Source: Clostridia bacterium
Lineage (GTDB): Bacteria; Bacillota; Clostridia; Oscillospirales; CAG-272
Direction: 5' to 3'
Assembly: GCA_017403155.1 (NCBI GenBank)
Contig: JAFQOP010000020.1
Span: forward strand, 1 to 64,000
DNA length: 64,000 nt
This document shows positions 34,392-43,267 of this stretch, piece by piece. The position numbers and the translations under genes were made by a program. Below the pieces are notes generated by a model. That model searched no databases and had not been told where the DNA came from. It saw nothing but the letters and a program-made list of their open reading frames with translations. Numbering within the stretch: position 1 is the stretch's first letter; each line of letters opens with the position of its first letter.

Positions 34392-37300
34392 TTAATCCTG
34401 AACGGGATCGGGATCGGTGGGTGCCAGGGTTGCCATATCAAACTCCTCGCGCTTACGGGTAAGCTCAAGGTTGATGGTTTCAATATACTGGGTTATTGCC
34501 TCTGTGGGCGCTGTGCCCTCGTCTACTGCCTCAAGGAATGCGAACTTCATGTATCTTGCCATGATGTAGGAGCCGGGATAGTTGACTATGGAGGAGAGGT
34601 TTGCCATCTGGTCCTCTATTGCTGCACGCTCCTTAGCAGTCCAGGAGAGGTCCTTGATAGCATTCTTGTTTGCTGCCTGGTATTTTGCGGAGGGACCGAT
34701 AAGAGCAACCATCTTGTTACCGTAGTTTGCCTGCACGCTTGCCGAGGTCTGCCACTGCAGGTATGCCCAGGCTGCTTCCATATCGGGATATCTCTTTACA
34801 GTCTTGGTCTCAATCTCGCCCTGCTCGTTCTCTACCTCTATGGTAGTCTCAACGGACTCACGCCTTGCACCCTCAAGGATGATGGATGCGGTAACGCTGG
34901 CAAGGGAGTTGTAATTGATTATGGGATCGCCGTCCTGATCCTTCTTGCCCGTATCGGAGCCGGGAAGCGGACAGAATTCCCAAAGACCGTCAATCTCGGT
35001 CGCATAAACTGTAAGAGTGTTATAGGTAGAAATGTAGTCACCGACAACGATGGGCATCTCACCCGTTCTGAAACGGTTGGAGGCATCGAACGATACAGGG
35101 AACGCGTAGTCGGAGAACAGACGGCAGATGAAGTTGAAGGACTCGAGTGCTACGGGAGTATCGAGAGCTATTCTCGCGCCTGCCCATTTCTCGCTCGACT
35201 CATACTTCCACATTGAGCCACCCTTCTGATAAATCATGAAGTCGAGTGCAAGAATGTAGTTTACACCGATCTGCATGTTGTTCGACTGGAGGGTAGGAAG
35301 AACGGAAAGAAGCTCATCCCAGGTCTGGGGAACCTCCTCGCCAAGCTCTGCAAGAACGTCCATGCGATAGAACATCATAGCGAAGTTCATCGTCTGAGGA
35401 ACACCGTATGCATTACCCTCAAGGGTGAGAGTGTTGGTTGCTGCGGTTACGTAGTTATCCGCAGAGACCTCGCTGTACGGCTTTGATACAAGGGTGTATC
35501 CGTTTGCTGCTACCTCATCTGCTGTGAGCTCGTGTTCGAGATAGAAGTATTCGTTTTCATCATTTCTGTATATATAGTGTGTAAATATAGCACGCTGGTC
35601 TTCACTCTGATTTACCTCATCGTTACCGTTTACACACAGAACCGCTTTACGAATCGCGTAGTTGATTACGCTACCAGAGTCAAGTCCCATGTAAACATCG
35701 GGGCCCTTGCCCGCCAGAATTGACGGAAGAAGTGTGGGTGCCGTAACGAGCTTCAAGGTTACACCGTAGCCTGTGGTGTCGGTAAATCCGCCCTCTGCGT
35801 CGATCATCGTACGCCAGATGTTGGACTGATCTCGACCCTCTGCGAGCCATACGTCAACCGTGCGTGAATCCTCGTCGGGAACGGCGGTAAGACCCATCGC
35901 CTCATAGTCGATAAAGAATGAGTAGAAGAACGAACGAACCTCAAACCAGAGCGAGGAGAAGAAGCCCGCCTTTGCTTCGGGAAGCGCCTCACCGTCCTGA
36001 TCTGCAGGCACGATATTTATATTATCTACAATAAGAGTTCCTTTTTTGGAGTCGTTGATCCAGGTACCGAGAGTACCGAGGTATGACTTAAAGTTGCCAA
36101 GATTCTTTGCGATTTCGACGCCTCTGTCCTTCCACATTGTGTCAAGAAGGATAGCAACAGTCTGAAGGGTTGCTGTGTGAGCACCGCTGTCCTCACAAAG
36201 AGCCTCAAGCTCTTTCTTTATGTTGGTAAGGTTGTCACGCTCATACTTGAGACCGTCAAGCACGTCGGGCATAACCTTATGGAACTGATAGTCTCTCGAA
36301 TCGTCGGGAGTAGAGCCGGTGAGCTGGAGTATACGGAGGTAATACTCATTAAGGTTGTTAAGAGAGGTCTCGGCTGCGTTGATTATCTCGCGCAGGGAGC
36401 CGAGCGAGCACTCGAGATATACCGTGTACTCAACACCCTCGACAAAGTAGAACTGGAAGTCTACCTTCTCACCGCTTTCGTTTCTGTAATTTACGTAGGT
36501 CGACTGCCAATCGTCGCTGTAGTCAAACTCCGCCGAGTAAGCCTCAAGGAAAGGAGCTGTGGGTGAGCCGTCGGTAAGACCGTATCTGCCAAGCGCACCC
36601 TCGGGAAGCTCGTTCTGACCGCCCGAAAGCTTGATGGAACGGCATATGTACATACCCTGAAGAGCATTCTGGAGGTATCTCATTCCGAACTTATAAAGAC
36701 CCGTTTCGGAAACGGTGAACTTGTATGCCGCCCACTGACCGAGCGCATTATAGCTGTTCTCGCCTATTACGTTGTACACCTGCGAATCGGGCTCGGAGGG
36801 ATAGGTTGCCGAGGAGGTCTTATCGTTGGTGGGATATACCGCGGAGTCGGAAACGAAGTCGGGGAACTCCGCCTCAAGTCTTACGGAAATATCCTTGCCA
36901 TCCTTGTCCTTAGCAGGCTTAGCCCCCTCTGTCTCGTACTTGCTAAGCACCTCTGCATAGGTGGGCAGAGATACCTCAGCCTTGACAGCGGGATCCTGGC
37001 TATCAACGGGGATAAGCTCGATGGAGCTAATGATAACGGGCTCGCGCTCTGCCTCAAGAGTGAGAGTGTGAGTACCGTTGAAGATATAGAATCTGAAGAA
37101 GTCAAGGTTATAGCCCGTGGAATCCTGGCAGTAGTAGGTGCCCCACTTTGAGGTCTGCTCTACGGTGGGGAGCATCGAGTTGCCGTTGATGTCCTGGCTG
37201 ATGGCATAGGTCTTCTCAACCATCTTCTTGTTCTTAACCGTTCTGACGACCTTGCAGTACGCCTCACGCTCGTCCTCGGGCGCGAGCTTCTTGGTTACGT

Positions 37301-37970
37301 ACGTTACGGTCTCGGAGTCCTCCTCGTTGCAGTCAACGGGCTCGGTCTCGGAGACGAAATCAAACTGCCAGGTCTTGTTAAAGGTGACGTAGCTGGTCTC
37401 CTTGAAGGGAGCAGCACCGTCAATGAAGAGCTTACGCTCAATAGAGCTTATACTGCTCTTCGAGGATGCGGACGAATCGGAGGGATCGGTATAGTCCACG
37501 TAGCAGTTGAAATACGTGATTTTAATGTAGTAGTAGGACGCCGCACCGTCGGGAACGTTAAACGACCAGGTGGTCGAGCCGTTCTCGGGAAGGAACAGAG
37601 CCTCGCTCTCCACAGAACCGTCGTAGAAATTCTCCCAAAGCTCAGGGAATCTCTTGATGGAGTCCTGGCAAGCAAGAGAGTCAGCAACTGTCATCGAGTT
37701 GCTCTCCTTCTCTATGCGGTCACCAACAACGTCAATTTTAATTGCGCCAGCCCCCTCAGCGGCTTCGTTGTCCTTATACTTGTTGAGATATTCGCTGTAG
37801 GTGGGGACACCTATAAGCGCTGTCATCTCTTCAAGGGAGGACGCAGTGTCTCTGTTGGTGCCGTACGAGCCGTCGCTCGGAGCAGCCATGACAGTCAGAC
37901 CGAATACGCCGAGAAGCGTTGTAACAGAAAGGAGCAAGCAAAGGACCTTCTGAAACAATGTCTTTTTCAT
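34392..37970 (-). CDS. Large extracellular solute-binding protein with two N-terminal CBM-like domains
   Basis: 1192 residues, about three times the usual size. Signal peptide 1-29 without a lipobox (LLSVTTLLGVFGLTVMAA). Residues about 110-320 and 370-530 are two jelly-roll-like domains of CBM6/CBM35 character (STTWSFNVPDGAASYYYIKI; YKFTVSETGLYKFGMRYLQN). A helical linker covers about 540-660. The SBP_bac_1 fold runs from about 710 to 1180 (LPSILAGKGPDVYMGLDSGS, later AYGVPQTMNFAMMFYRMDVL). It is first in the operon, behind a strong promoter. Because no lipid anchor is visible, the N-terminal segments or the YIP1/NHL protein may keep it at the cell surface. The ligand is probably an oligosaccharide. 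Confidence 0.83.
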   Translation of the reverse strand: MKKTLFQKVLCLLLSVTTLLGVFGLTVMAAPSDGSYGTNRDTASSLEEMTALIGVPTYSEYLNKYKDNEAAEGAGAIKIDVVGDRIEKESNSMTVADSLACQDSIKRFPELWENFYDGSVESEALFLPENGSTTWSFNVPDGAASYYYIKITYFNCYVDYTDPSDSSASSKSSISSIERKLFIDGAAPFKETSYVTFNKTWQFDFVSETEPVDCNEEDSETVTYVTKKLAPEDEREAYCKVVRTVKNKKMVEKTYAISQDINGNSMLPTVEQTSKWGTYYCQDSTGYNLDFFRFYIFNGTHTLTLEAEREPVIISSIELIPVDSQDPAVKAEVSLPTYAEVLSKYETEGAKPAKDKDGKDISVRLEAEFPDFVSDSAVYPTNDKTSSATYPSEPDSQVYNVIGENSYNALGQWAAYKFTVSETGLYKFGMRYLQNALQGMYICRSIKLSGGQNELPEGALGRYGLTDGSPTAPFLEAYSAEFDYSDDWQSTYVNYRNESGEKVDFQFYFVEGVEYTVYLECSLGSLREIINAAETSLNNLNEYYLRILQLTGSTPDDSRDYQFHKVMPDVLDGLKYERDNLTNIKKELEALCEDSGAHTATLQTVAILLDTMWKDRGVEIAKNLGNFKSYLGTLGTWINDSKKGTLIVDNINIVPADQDGEALPEAKAGFFSSLWFEVRSFFYSFFIDYEAMGLTAVPDEDSRTVDVWLAEGRDQSNIWRTMIDAEGGFTDTTGYGVTLKLVTAPTLLPSILAGKGPDVYMGLDSGSVINYAIRKAVLCVNGNDEVNQSEDQRAIFTHYIYRNDENEYFYLEHELTADEVAANGYTLVSKPYSEVSADNYVTAATNTLTLEGNAYGVPQTMNFAMMFYRMDVLAELGEEVPQTWDELLSVLPTLQSNNMQIGVNYILALDFMIYQKGGSMWKYESSEKWAGARIALDTPVALESFNFICRLFSDYAFPVSFDASNRFRTGEMPIVVGDYISTYNTLTVYATEIDGLWEFCPLPGSDTGKKDQDGDPIINYNSLASVTASIILEGARRESVETTIEVENEQGEIETKTVKRYPDMEAAWAYLQWQTSASVQANYGNKMVALIGPSAKYQAANKNAIKDLSWTAKERAAIEDQMANLSSIVNYPGSYIMARYMKFAFLEAVDEGTAPTEAITQYIETINLELTRKREEFDMATLAPTDPDPVQD

Positions 37971-38038
37971 GAATCATTTCCTCCAAGAAATCTTATTAGC
38001 GATTGTTATATTTATATATAAAACGCTTGTATGCAAAA

Positions 38039-38067
38039 ATTATAGCACAATTGCCTAAAAAAGTCAA
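38039..38067 (-). promoter_or_regulatory. Promoter of the 13-kb sugar import operon
   Basis: Minus strand: TTGACT (38062-38067), 17-bp spacer, TATAAT (38039-38044), about 70 bp before the start; GGAGGAAATG precedes the gene. Confidence 0.75.
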
Positions 38068-38140
38068 CAACCCCAGACGCCACCAAGGGCACCGCAAGGT
38101 CCTTCAAAATAAAATTTGCAAAAGGCAACCGACACACAAT

Positions 38141-38156
38141 GTAAATAGTTGTTTAC
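38141..38156. promoter_or_regulatory. Operator-like inverted repeat upstream of the sugar operon
   Basis: GTAAATA-GT-TGTTTAC, 6 of 7 bases paired, about 75 bp upstream of the -35 box. A related GTAA-N7-TTAC occurs near 38256-38270. The spacing suits an activator or repressor of the operon, but the regulator is not in the window. The surrounding A/T-rich 37971-38363 holds nothing else recognisable. Confidence 0.35.
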
Positions 38157-38363
38157 TTCCAAGTTTTGAAGTTTTTGATTTTTTGCAAAATAGTAATTAA
38201 AATTCATCATTTTTGCACTGCATTTTCATCAAATTCGCTATTTTTTCTACCCAAGGTAATTGATAGTTACTCTTTTTTTCGTTTCTTTTCTCGCTTTTTC
38301 TTTTTTGTTAAAGGTGCATAATTTGTGAATACGATTTTCTACACGGCATTTTTTCGTTTTTTC

Positions 38364-38412
38364 AAAAAAAACGCCGAAACGGGGCTTTTGCTCCCCGATT
38401 TCGGCGCTTTTT
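38364..38412 (-). terminator. Terminator of the nifS-nifU-mnmA operon
   Basis: CGCCGAAA (38372-38379) / TTTCGGCG, with an inner GGGG/CCCC pair, on the minus strand followed by eight T. A weaker T-run on the plus strand makes it potentially bidirectional. Confidence 0.8.
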
Positions 38413-38431
38413 ATGGGTATTTATCGGTTGG

Positions 38432-39487
38432 TTATACATGCGAAGGGTCGGCTATGCTGTTGATAAAGCCACCGAGCACAATACTTCCTTCGATATAAAA
38501 TACAGCTGACTGCCCCTTGGCAATGGCGCGAGCTCCCTCCTCGAGAGTAACCTCGACCTCCCCACCGGCGAGGGCGCGGACAGCACAGCGGCGCAGCGGT
38601 GCCTGGTAGCGGATTTTCACATATGCGGAAAGAACCTCCCCCTCTCTGAGGGGTGCTATTCCGCTGTAACGAACATCGCTCAAAACGAAGGTACGGCACT
38701 CTGGCATTTCGTGCTCAAGCCTTATCCTGTTTGTCTCCGGGTCGATATCTGTAACGAAGATTCTGGCTCCTGCGGCAACGCCGAGCCCCTTTCGCTGACC
38801 GACGGTATACCTTATTATGCCCTTGTGACGGGCGATGACGCGTCCGTCGCGGTCGACGAAATCACCCTCGGGACAGACTCCGACTCGATTTTCTATATAG
38901 GATGCATAATCCCCGTCGGGAATAAAACAAATCTCCTGGCTGTCCGCCCTGTCTGCCGCGGCAATACCGAGCAAGCGCGCATCTGTGCGTATCTGCTCCT
39001 TTGCCATATCTCCAAGCGGCAGGATAAGGCGGCAGAGTATTTCCTCGGGCAGGCGCCAAAGCATGTAGGACTGGTCCTTGGCGAGGTCTGCAGCACGGGA
39101 AATCGCCCATCTTTGCTCATCCCCCTCTCCGAGGCGAGCAACCTTAGCATAATGCCCCGTTGCTATCATATCAAAGCCGAGCTCGTCGGCAAGGTCAAGA
39201 AGAGCTCTGAACTTAACGTCGCTGTTGCATATTATGCATGGATTCGGTGTTCTTCCCTTTTTATACTCGGATATAAAATTCGGAATAACCCTTTCGTTAA
39301 ACAGCGCCTCGACGTCCTTAACTATAATCGGAATACCGAGGTCGCGGCAGGACTCCTCTGCAGCCGCAGTTTCAGTATATGGGTGCATGCGCAGGACAGC
39401 TCCCGTAACGGAGTGCCCTTCCCTTATTAATTTAAGGGCGGCATAGGTGCTATCTATGCCGCCGCTCATTCCTACGAGTATCCTCAT
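38432..39487 (-). CDS. mnmA: tRNA-specific 2-thiouridylase MnmA
   Basis: 351 residues. Adenylates and thiolates U34 of tRNA Lys, Glu and Gln. The PP-loop motif GMSGGIDST is at residues 6-14; the two catalytic cysteines are Cys84 (PNPCIICN) and Cys187 (SQEICFIP). D-x-Q-S-Y (DQSYML) and GQRKGLG, typical of the family, are present, followed by the C-terminal beta-barrel. It overlaps nifU by 4 bp (ATGA), so the desulfurase upstream likely feeds it sulfur directly. Confidence 0.93.
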   Translation of the reverse strand: MRILVGMSGGIDSTYAALKLIREGHSVTGAVLRMHPYTETAAAEESCRDLGIPIIVKDVEALFNERVIPNFISEYKKGRTPNPCIICNSDVKFRALLDLADELGFDMIATGHYAKVARLGEGDEQRWAISRAADLAKDQSYMLWRLPEEILCRLILPLGDMAKEQIRTDARLLGIAAADRADSQEICFIPDGDYASYIENRVGVCPEGDFVDRDGRVIARHKGIIRYTVGQRKGLGVAAGARIFVTDIDPETNRIRLEHEMPECRTFVLSDVRYSGIAPLREGEVLSAYVKIRYQAPLRRCAVRALAGGEVEVTLEEGARAIAKGQSAVFYIEGSIVLGGFINSIADPSHV

Positions 39488-39906
39488 TTACCGTCGTGGT
39501 CGTCGTGTGACTTCTCGATGACGAAATCCACGGGCTTGCCAATCTTCGTATAATAGTCGGCAACCGCGGTCTTGACTGCCTCCTCTGCGAGGACGGAGCA
39601 GTGTACCTTTACGGGAGGGAGCCCCTCAAGAGCCTCTACAACCACCTGATTGGTGAGCTTGAGAGCCTCCTCAATGGTCTTGCCCTTGATAAGCTCGGTT
39701 GCCATCGACGAGGTTGCGATAGCGGCACCGCATCCGAAGGTCTTGAACTTACAGTCTACTATAACGTCCCCCTCAATCTTGAGGTACATTTTCATAATAT
39801 CTCCGCATTTTGCATTGCCAACCATTCCAACTCCGTCGGCATTCTCTATCTCACCGACGTTGCGCGGATTTGTAAAATGGTCCATTACCTTTTCACTATA
39901 CTGCAT
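39484..39906 (-). CDS. nifU: Fe-S cluster scaffold protein, IscU/NifU N-terminal type
   Basis: 140 residues. The cluster ligands Cys34 (NAKCGD), Cys59 (FGCGAA) and Cys103 (VHCSVLAE) plus Asp36 are all in place. It has only the IscU-like domain, not the long NifU with extra ferredoxin and Nfu domains. A His/Asp-rich tail (KSHDDHDGK) ends it. It receives sulfur from the desulfurase encoded 21 bp upstream and probably serves general Fe-S assembly. Confidence 0.92.
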   Translation of the reverse strand: MQYSEKVMDHFTNPRNVGEIENADGVGMVGNAKCGDIMKMYLKIEGDVIVDCKFKTFGCGAAIATSSMATELIKGKTIEEALKLTNQVVVEALEGLPPVKVHCSVLAEEAVKTAVADYYTKIGKPVDFVIEKSHDDHDGK

Positions 39907-39927
39907 TTTGCAAACAGTCCTTTACAT

Positions 39928-41106
39928 TTATTTGATATTCTTTGCTACATCCTCCCACAGAGGGCTCATGTTTCTCAGCCTCTGTACAACGGTGGGAACA
40001 GTAGCGATTATATAGTCGATATCCTCATCGGTTGTTTCGTGAGAAATCGAAAGACGTAGGGACCCGTGCGCCTTTTCGTGGGGTACACCCATAGCAAGAA
40101 GCACGTGTGACGCCTCAAGCGAGGCGCTGGAGCAGGCAGAGCCCGTAGAGGCGCAGATGCCCGATATGTCAAGCCAAAGAAGCAGGCTCTCACCTTCTAT
40201 AAATTCGAAGCCGATATTTACGTTTCCGGGGAGGCGGTTCGTTCTGTGGCCGTTGAGCTTGGAATATGGAATTTTCTCAAGCTCCTCGATCAGCCTATCC
40301 CTCATTTTTGCTACACGGGGTAGGTCCTTCAGCTTTTCCTTGGCAATTTCAAGCGCCTTGGCGAGCCCGAGAATGTACGGCAGGTTTTCGGTGCCTGCGC
40401 GGCGGCGTCTTTCCTGACCTCCGCCGTCTATGAGATTGCCTATCACGACGCCCTTTCTGATATACAGAGCGCCAATGCCCTTAGGCGCGTGAATTTTGTG
40501 TCCCGAAAGGGAGAGCATATCCACGCCAAGCTCTTTAACGTTTATATCTATATTTCCTACCGCCTGGACTGCATCTGTGAACATAAGAGCTCCCTTTGCG
40601 TGGGCGATTTCGGAAATCTCCTTTATCGGCTCTATTGTTCCGACCTCATTATTGGCATACATCACAGCGACGAGCGCAGTCTTATCGGTAACTGCCTCAC
40701 GAAGCTCGTCAAGGCTCACAACACCGTCCTCATCAACTCCTACGTAGCTGACAGTGAAGCCCTCACGCTCGAGTGCCTCGCAGGTATTGAGCACTGCGTG
40801 GTGTTCAATTTTGGTCGTTACTATATGGGTTCTTCCCTTCGCCTTCATTCGCTTTGCCGCGCCCTTGATAGCCCAGTTGTCACTCTCTGTGCCACAGGAG
40901 GTGAAATATATCTCACCGCTCTCACAGCCAAGCACTGCCGCAATACGCTCTCTGGCGCCGTCGAGCAGAGTCTTTGCCTCCCTGCCCTTTGCGTGAAGGC
41001 TCGAGGGGTTTCCGTATGCTGCTTCAAACGCGGGAAGCATTGCCGCAGTTACCTCGGGGAGGACTGCCGTCGTTGCCGCATTATCTGCATAAACAAATCT
41101 AGCCAT
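39928..41106 (-). CDS. nifS: Cysteine desulfurase NifS/IscS
   Basis: 392 residues, class V PLP enzyme. The PLP lysine is in [18 protein letters not shown] (about 205). The active-site loop cysteine is in the [20 protein letters not shown] segment (near 330). N-terminal signature [15 protein letters not shown]. It removes sulfur from Cys for NifU (Fe-S) and MnmA (tRNA). It leads a three-gene operon with its own promoter. Confidence 0.93.
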   Translation of the reverse strand: MARFVYADNAATTAVLPEVTAAMLPAFEAAYGNPSSLHAKGREAKTLLDGARERIAAVLGCESGEIYFTSCGTESDNWAIKGAAKRMKAKGRTHIVTTKIEHHAVLNTCEALEREGFTVSYVGVDEDGVVSLDELREAVTDKTALVAVMYANNEVGTIEPIKEISEIAHAKGALMFTDAVQAVGNIDINVKELGVDMLSLSGHKIHAPKGIGALYIRKGVVIGNLIDGGGQERRRRAGTENLPYILGLAKALEIAKEKLKDLPRVAKMRDRLIEELEKIPYSKLNGHRTNRLPGNVNIGFEFIEGESLLLWLDISGICASTGSACSSASLEASHVLLAMGVPHEKAHGSLRLSISHETTDEDIDYIIATVPTVVQRLRNMSPLWEDVAKNIK

Positions 41107-41141
41107 TGTCTGTATTTTCCTCTTATTTTTTGTTCCGATTT

Positions 41142-41170
41142 ATTCTATACCAAAATTGTGTATTTTTCAA
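41142..41170 (-). promoter_or_regulatory. Promoter of nifS-nifU-mnmA
   Basis: Minus strand: TTGAAA (41165-41170), 17-bp spacer, TAGAAT (41142-41147). No IscR-like gene lies nearby. Confidence 0.6.
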
Positions 41171-41306
41171 TAGGTTATGCTTATAATATTGTTAACTTTT
41201 TGTGAACGCGAGCGCGTGCCCACGCATATATACGTATTTTCGGGTCTTATGGATGCTTGTTAAAATATTTTCAATAATTTTTTAAAGATTTATTTATTCT
41301 TTGTTA

Positions 41307-41335
41307 TTGATAGGTTAACCGTGCGAGTGTAAAAT
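41307..41335 (+). promoter_or_regulatory. Promoter of the M3 peptidase gene
   Basis: TTGATA (41307-41312), 17-bp spacer, TAAAAT (41330-41335), 30 bp before the ATG. Confidence 0.65.
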
Positions 41336-41365
41336 AAGTTAAAAGAATTAAAATCGGGAGAGCTT

Positions 41366-43228
41366 ATGCGCCGTTTATTTGCATTACTTCTCTCGGCAGT
41401 GTTATTTTTCACGGTTAATTCGTCGCTTGTCTCCTGCGTGCAGGATACTCCGCCCGAGGGCGGCATTACGGCGACACCCGATGGGGATAACGGACCTGCC
41501 GAAACGGTGGTCGTGCCGTCGCTCAGGGATTACAGCGACAGACGCACTGTAAAATTCAGTGAAATTGAATACAAGCGACCCGACATTGCCGCTCTGTCCG
41601 ACAGAATGCGTGAATGCGCCGAGCTGATACGGGAGGGTGGCGATTTTGACGCGTGCATTTCGTTGATAGACGGACTGAATGCACCGTATGAGGAGCTGCT
41701 TACGATGCGAAGCTATGCCTCCATAATGTCATCCCGCGACAGAAGAAACGCTTATTGGCTTGGCGAGGATGCGTATATCAGCGAAAATTTCCCGACCTTT
41801 TCCGCCTCGCTTGAGAAGCTGTTTGTTGCCTGCGCACAGTCGGAGGATGCTCTGCGCTATGAGAGCGAATACTTCGGTGAGGGGCTCATTGAGGAGTACG
41901 CGGACGGAGGAGTCATGGACGGGGAGCTTGTTGCACTGCTTGAGCGTGAGAGTGCGCTCGAAAATGAATACGACTCCCTCTCCGGTGCTACCGTCACCAT
42001 AACCTACAAGAGCTTCACCGACACCTACGACAACATCATTGCCCACTACAAGGAGCACTACGGTGAGAGCTCGCAGAGCTATAAGAATGCACTCGACAAG
42101 TGCTCGCGACTTTTGGACAAGGCAATATCGGAGAGAACGGTCGAAATCTACGTTGAGCTCGTCAGGCTGCGCGGCATGATAAGGACGAAGCTCGGCTACA
42201 CGGGATATATGGAATACGCGTATGAGAGCTGCGGTCACGACTACACAAGGACTGATGCGCTCGAATTTATAAAAGATATTTCGGATACGGTTCTGCCGTT
42301 ATACGTCAATCTCGATTACTACGTTTTCCAGAAATACTTCAACACTCACGATGCACCGCCTCTCGACAGGACGGCACTCATAAACGGGCTGTACGGTGCT
42401 CTGGAGAGCATGGACCCAACCCTCCACGATGCATACTCCTATATGCTTCAGTTTGAGCTGTATAGCATTGAAGATGCGAAGGACGGACGGGAGGAGGTAT
42501 CCTTCTCCACGTATCTGCATTCGTTCGATGCGCCCTATCTCTTTGTTACGCAAACGGGGGACACAGACGACTATGCGACTCTGGCGCACGAATTCGGGCA
42601 TTTTGCCGACTCATTTATAAACGGGGGAGACGATGCCTCTCTCGATCTTATGGAGGTGTCTAGCACAGCGCTCGAATACCTTGCGCTGGACGGGCTTTTT
42701 GCAGACCTGTCCGACGAGGAGGCAAAGTACCTTCTCTACTCTACCCTTCGCTCCTCTCTGGTCTCTATTATATTCCAGGGCTTTTATTCGCTCTTTGAGC
42801 ACTACGCTTACGAAATACCGACAAAGGACGTGAGCGAAAAAACGCTAACCGATGCAATGATGCGCGCGGCAAGGGATATGGGACTCAACGAGGGTGCCTT
42901 TCAAAAAAATGAGGCAGCAGGGATATATTCTCCCCTTGACTGCGTGCTTATCCCGCACCTGATAAGAGTGCCCGCGTACGTGCTTTCCTACTGCACCTCC
43001 GAGTCTGTCGCACTTGAGATATTCATGAGCGAGCTCGAGTGTGACGGCAAGGGACTCGAGGCGTATATGGAGCTCATAACAAGGGACGTGGACGGTGAGC
43101 TCTCCTTTGAGGAGGAGCTTGCGCTTGCGAAGCTGCCGAGCCCGTTTGAAGATGGCTTCCTTGCCGAGCTGGCAGCCAGAATACACTCGCAGCTTATGGG
43201 AAACTACCAATACAAAAATGCAGCATAA
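41366..43228 (+). CDS. M3-family oligoendopeptidase, lipoprotein form
   Basis: 620 residues. The signal sequence LFALLLSAVLFFTVNSSL ends in the lipobox VSC, so the enzyme is membrane-anchored outside the cell, unlike the cytoplasmic PepF. Zinc motif H408-E-F-G-H412 (TLAHEFGHFAD) with a downstream Glu in LMEVSSTALEYLAL. The N-terminal helical domain (about 60-330) is typical of oligoendopeptidase F. It should cut extracellular peptides for nutrition or signalling. Length and motif order are normal; single gene. Confidence 0.88.
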   Translation: MRRLFALLLSAVLFFTVNSSLVSCVQDTPPEGGITATPDGDNGPAETVVVPSLRDYSDRRTVKFSEIEYKRPDIAALSDRMRECAELIREGGDFDACISLIDGLNAPYEELLTMRSYASIMSSRDRRNAYWLGEDAYISENFPTFSASLEKLFVACAQSEDALRYESEYFGEGLIEEYADGGVMDGELVALLERESALENEYDSLSGATVTITYKSFTDTYDNIIAHYKEHYGESSQSYKNALDKCSRLLDKAISERTVEIYVELVRLRGMIRTKLGYTGYMEYAYESCGHDYTRTDALEFIKDISDTVLPLYVNLDYYVFQKYFNTHDAPPLDRTALINGLYGALESMDPTLHDAYSYMLQFELYSIEDAKDGREEVSFSTYLHSFDAPYLFVTQTGDTDDYATLAHEFGHFADSFINGGDDASLDLMEVSSTALEYLALDGLFADLSDEEAKYLLYSTLRSSLVSIIFQGFYSLFEHYAYEIPTKDVSEKTLTDAMMRAARDMGLNEGAFQKNEAAGIYSPLDCVLIPHLIRVPAYVLSYCTSESVALEIFMSELECDGKGLEAYMELITRDVDGELSFEEELALAKLPSPFEDGFLAELAARIHSQLMGNYQYKNAA

Positions 43229-43230
43229 CA

Positions 43231-43264
43231 AAAAGCGTTGAGAGCAGCCGCTCTCAACGCTTTT
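43231..43264. terminator. Bidirectional terminator
   Basis: GCGTTGAGAGC (43235-43245) / GCTCTCAACGC (43250-43260), loop AGCC, flanked by A4 and T4, between convergent genes. Confidence 0.8.
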
Positions 43265-43267
43265 CTA

